From JADJQU01 sp035490315 (GTDB taxonomy: Bacteria; Planctomycetota; UBA1135; GCA-002686595), in NCBI GenBank assembly GCA_035490315.1, contig DATHET010000017.1:1-28225 (forward strand): 28,225 nt of DNA, given 5' to 3'. Both the position numbers and the translations under genes were made by a program. Under the pieces are notes generated by a model that was given only the letters and a program-made list of their open reading frames with translations, had not been told where the DNA came from and searched no databases. Positions 26,101-28,225 of the stretch are shown here, piece after piece (the first letter of the stretch is position 1; the number at the start of each line of letters is the position of its first letter).

Positions 26101-27689
26101 TCGAGGAATTGCCGGCGGACTGGTCGGCCCAGAACACGACGCCGCGCCAGGCGCGCCTGGTGTGGCTCGCTGCCCAGGCCCTGCGATCCGACGGGAATCC
26201 GCGCTACGCCAGCGCCCTGTTGTCGCGTCTGGCGAAATTCCAGCCGGAAGTCAGCGCCGACGAGCAGGCTCCGGAAGTGACTTTCGCCGCGCTCGCCAGT
26301 GTCGCGGAGGCCGCCGCGACCGTCGCCGTCGATCCCGCGCGCAGCGCGCACTTCGACACGCCGGAGAGCGAGATCGTCAACGAAGGCGCCGAGTCGGTGC
26401 TGCTCGGAGAGCTCGACCTCGGCGCGAGGAGCGTGTTCGTGATCGCCGGACGCGATCGCTTCAGCGCTTTCGGCGCGGACGGAACGCGGCTGTGGACGCA
26501 AGCCGTCGAAGGCACGATCTCGCCCGGCGCGTGGCAGAAAAACGCGCTCCTGATCCCCTCGAGCCCCGCGGCTTCCGCGGGAACTTTCGCGGGCGGCCGC
26601 GTCGTGCTGACCTGGCGAGGAGGAGTCCAGGCTCTCGACGGCGCGACCGGCGAAGAGCTGTGGACCTGGGAAGTCCGCGGCAACCTGCTCGATTCGCCGC
26701 TGGCCTACGACGGCGGCGTGCTCTGCGTGTCCGCCATCCAACCGGGCACCTCGGCGCTCCTGTTCGGCATCGACATCGGCCACGGGACGCAGCTGTGGGA
26801 ACACACCTGCCCCGCCGGGCTGTGGGCTCAACCCGTCGTCGGATCCGGATTGGCGGTGCTCCTGCCCAAGCAACCTCAGTTCCACAAGGCCGATGTGATC
26901 GAGCTCGCGACGGGCACTCTGATCCGCAGCGTCGAGATCGGTCAGCTGGTTCCCAGCGAGGATCGCCGCGCCGCCTGGATCGAGAACGGGCGCTTGATCC
27001 TGCCCCACTTCACCGCTGCCCACGCGACGCAGGACGCGCTGGTCGCCTTCGATCTCGACACGGGCCAGCGCGCCTGGCGCGTGCCCAGCGACAACCTGCG
27101 CGACCTCGATGCGATCGCGCGCTGCGAGGACGACACGTATCTGGTCTACCGGGTCAACGGCAAGGGCTCCGGCGCCGGCAATTTGAAGGAGCTCGACACG
27201 CGCATCGGCGCGGTGCGCGAAGTCCCCGGCGTCTCGATCGGTCCGAACGACCTGCCGATGGGCCTGCGCCAGAACGGCGTGACGCGGCTGGGCGCCCCCT
27301 ACCTTTTCCTGCGTTCTTCGATCTCCGGCGGGAACGAAACCCAGATCCGCTCCGTCCACCTGCCCTACGGCCAGCGCTGGGCCTGCCGCCTGCCGATCAA
27401 GCAGGACGATCTGTATTCCGGCCTCCTGCCCCTGCCGGCGGTTTCCTCGCACCTCGTGGTCTTCGCCTACACCCAGGAACTGGCCCCAGGTTCGGGCCGC
27501 GCCCAGTCGAAAACTCGATTGATGCTGGTCGAGCGCGACAGCGGAACGCCGCGGATGAATCGCGATCTGCCGAGCGAAATGGGCCGATCGGAAGCCTTGG
27601 AAATGGCAACCTTGGGCAATCTCCTGATCCTGTGCGGCAAGGACCGGACAATGATCTGGGCAGGACCCGATACGAAGGAGCAGCGATGA
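23154..27689 (+). CDS. Giant secreted protein with PQQ-type propellers flanking helical repeats
   Basis: This protein of about 1511 residues has a signal peptide ending near ATPLFG-QE. Residues about 45-215 are TPR-like helical pairs. Residues about 265-590 form a PQQ/BamB-type propeller with blades such as LYAFDLETGRPLWDH, ACYDLSSGAYQWST, AALDLFSGEMIWQT and MGIDLADGAVLWSLD. A long helical section (about 690-1080) with more TPR-like units follows, then a second set of blades (about 1090-1480: VQALDGATGEELWTWEV, FGIDIGHGTQLWEH). Propellers of this kind usually hold complexes together in the envelope. The start is either TTG 23154, one base after the previous stop with GGGAG ten bases upstream, or ATG 23163; both keep the signal peptide. 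The stop overlaps the next start (ATGA). Confidence 0.85.
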   Translation: MKFMPRNSASVFAALALLAATPLFGQEVGQDPGLEGDDVFIKSRPFSIPNKQSARALYDAARQHVEAGRWTEAVTTIERLIDEHSGSVIELGADSAVLSRSIQPVYRGAADAARELFARLPPQARAAYSDRYAARAEQLLERASAALDTTALADVARRYPLTAAARSAWLALGDLEAEAGNIEAARAAWKRAAEALPDEAAPSGIALRDRWTPGDSAMPAAFLTLANTDSDSVEIPAQEAHGWEKPLRIDENATSPFRDSFNSFPILAGDSVLASNSLTLSCVDALSGTLRWRSAEPPGWSEVRQGRFRARDGNIVSFSGFFNGLDREGLMLAPAAGSGVAVAALQVPFTRDANNDFNTNIHITTVIPDRRLYAFDLETGRPLWDHCPPPTWDCESGAFTQRMRVAGPPVIAGRRVLVPMWRPQGRISYYVACYDLSSGAYQWSTQVASGQRSLNMFGRTDREFCAPPLVVIGERVIALTQLGTIAALDLFSGEMIWQTVYDQIPVPGADGSQAVARTARWRNAPPAVERGVVVVTPIDSEYMMGIDLADGAVLWSLDAGQLGESSGRSGAWCLLGVRDDTVYVGGRIVMALRAKQGIAKAPSQVQARSENVFGDGFPDPSRIPRAVLTARHVIAPTSEGSVVLDRTNLEIQETQSSAMSSKSWGGGATKNGGWGNLAIGNGTMFALSPQLLWGMLDWRSIEARLENDFARHPDDSGLATRFGDFLRERAASELKGAKPQAAELHVQRAEKILQEPANAGISEARLALFSTLRLKAKVLVANVQASQALEPLERAAALAPDPERLSLVLAEIARRSRIEEPARFELALADLERRCGDLEFPVEEDEPSNEARSVLRWVIEQRIADAASRGNHSKEFAALIDLLARCGDAPMSPAIAEPPGEKGETPAMRIEQRLASGARAAWQPFEEKARAAFESARASGDALELERVARLFPHTAAARDSRDARLRLAIEAGDSAASVRAAFEELPADWSAQNTTPRQARLVWLAAQALRSDGNPRYASALLSRLAKFQPEVSADEQAPEVTFAALASVAEAAATVAVDPARSAHFDTPESEIVNEGAESVLLGELDLGARSVFVIAGRDRFSAFGADGTRLWTQAVEGTISPGAWQKNALLIPSSPAASAGTFAGGRVVLTWRGGVQALDGATGEELWTWEVRGNLLDSPLAYDGGVLCVSAIQPGTSALLFGIDIGHGTQLWEHTCPAGLWAQPVVGSGLAVLLPKQPQFHKADVIELATGTLIRSVEIGQLVPSEDRRAAWIENGRLILPHFTAAHATQDALVAFDLDTGQRAWRVPSDNLRDLDAIARCEDDTYLVYRVNGKGSGAGNLKELDTRIGAVREVPGVSIGPNDLPMGLRQNGVTRLGAPYLFLRSSISGGNETQIRSVHLPYGQRWACRLPIKQDDLYSGLLPLPAVSSHLVVFAYTQELAPGSGRAQSKTRLMLVERDSGTPRMNRDLPSEMGRSEALEMATLGNLLILCGKDRTMIWAGPDTKEQR

Positions 27690-28225
27690 AGGCAAGAGGT
27701 ATCGGACTGGCCGCGGCGATCAGCGCGAGCTTGATCGCGGGCATCAGCGCGTTCGCCATGGCGAAGAGCCCCGCGACCTCGCCCGCTGCGGCCCCAGTGA
27801 TTTCGGCTACGCCCGCTGCAACGATGAATTCGGCTTCGCCAGCTTCAACGATCTTGTCGGCTTCGCCAGCTTCAACGATCTTGTCGGCTTCGCCAGCTTC
27901 AACGATCTTCTCGGCTTCGCCAGCTTCAACGATCTTCTCGGCTTCGCCAGCTGCAACGATGAATTCGGCTTCGCCAGCTTCAACGATCTTCTCGGCTTCG
28001 CCTCAGGCACCCTCGGCCGGCGACTCCAGCCTGCTGGTCGTCACGCCCGAGCAGCTCAAGGCCGTCGAGCGCGGTCTGGCCTGGCTGCAGTCGCACCAGA
28101 ACGACGACGGCAGCTGGACCGCGAAGATCGGCTACAAGCTCAACACCGATTACAAGTACACCGAGGACGATCGCGGCCACGTCGGCGTCACCAGCCTCGC
28201 GGGCATGGCCTTCCTCGCCGGCGGT
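27686..28225 (+). CDS. Exported protein with repeat linker and squalene-cyclase-like toroid domain (partial)
   Basis: The first 180 codons are seen before the window ends. AAGGAG lies five bases before an ATG that overlaps the preceding stop. Residues 1-26 (MKARGIGLAAAISASLIAGI...) form a signal peptide or anchor. Residues 27-110 are a Ser/Ala/Pro/Thr linker made mostly of 9-residue repeats. From about residue 115 (LLVVTPEQLKAVERGLAWL, QNDDGSW, HVGVTSLAGMAFLAGG) the sequence matches the start of the prenyltransferase/squalene-oxidase repeat family, an alpha/alpha toroid with QxxDGSW motifs. Secreted members of this fold in this phylum have no known reaction. It ends the MoxR-VWA operon as far as visible. 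Confidence 0.85.
   Translation, partial: MKARGIGLAAAISASLIAGISAFAMAKSPATSPAAAPVISATPAATMNSASPASTILSASPASTILSASPASTIFSASPASTIFSASPAATMNSASPASTIFSASPQAPSAGDSSLLVVTPEQLKAVERGLAWLQSHQNDDGSWTAKIGYKLNTDYKYTEDDRGHVGVTSLAGMAFLAGG
27803..28003 (+). repeat. 27-base coding tandem repeat (about 7.4 copies)
   Basis: Seven full units begin at 27803, 27830, 27857, 27884, 27911, 27938 and 27965, and a partial eighth at 27992. Each encodes nine residues: SASPASTIL or SASPASTIF in five units; SATPAATMN and SASPAATMN in units 1 and 6. Units 2-5 and 7 are nearly identical in DNA, which indicates recent expansion. The array encodes a flexible linker between the signal peptide and the toroid domain and is likely to vary in copy number between strains. 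Confidence 0.95.

Noticed and set aside
22602..27695. Very long open frame (about 1700 codons) on the minus strand opposite the second VWA gene and the giant propeller gene
   Set aside because: It is the antisense shadow of GC-rich genes with strong codon bias. The translation is Arg/Ala/Gly-rich with no domain, while the plus strand shows signal peptide, propeller blades and coupled junctions.
27803..28003. CRISPR-like array
   Set aside because: The repeats are contiguous 27-base units with no spacers and stay in frame within a signal-peptide protein; this is a coding tandem repeat.

Overview
The window is GC-rich bacterial DNA. It most resembles a member of the Planctomycetota. That placement rests on gene content, not on a database search: a fused AroD-AroE protein, a SpoVG with an inserted zinc ribbon, a large secreted protein with a Cys-containing C-terminal domain that I associate with this phylum, and a MoxR / DUF58 / von Willebrand A / PQQ-propeller / alpha-toroid operon.

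Region 1 (1-5588, minus strand) is accessory. It has two tandem Tat-exported proteins with an aldo/keto-reductase fold whose catalytic tetrads look destroyed. A short tRNA-3'-end-like remnant and a hairpin follow, then a 995-residue secreted protein and about 560 bases without a convincing gene.

Region 2 (5589-12531, minus strand) is housekeeping. Read in the direction of transcription it holds pssA, a FolK-PanC fusion, ispE, then spoVG, a DUF2520 Rossmann protein, aroDE, aroK and initiator tRNA-fMet with its own probable promoter and a clear terminator. Overlaps of 1 to 14 bases and a 2-base gap indicate two operon blocks: pssA/folK-panC/ispE and spoVG/DUF2520/aroDE/aroK. Products serve phospholipid, folate, pantothenate, isoprenoid and shikimate synthesis.

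Region 3 (12693-16314, plus strand) is divergent from region 2: enolase, a small FtsB/DivIC-like membrane coiled-coil protein overlapping it by 4 bases, and a secreted propeller protein.

Region 4 (16513-28225, plus strand) is a very tight six-gene operon: MoxR AAA+ ATPase, DUF58 protein, BatA-like membrane VWA protein, a second membrane VWA protein with an amidotransferase-like region, a 1511-residue secreted helical-repeat/PQQ-propeller protein, and an exported protein with a 27-base tandem-repeat linker before a squalene-cyclase-like toroid domain. The last gene is cut by the window edge. A cytoplasmic chaperone ATPase, three proteins with intact metal-binding VWA motifs and two secreted partners suggest an envelope-spanning machine of unknown purpose. 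This is the best candidate for an undescribed system here. The FolK-PanC fusion is the most unusual single gene.
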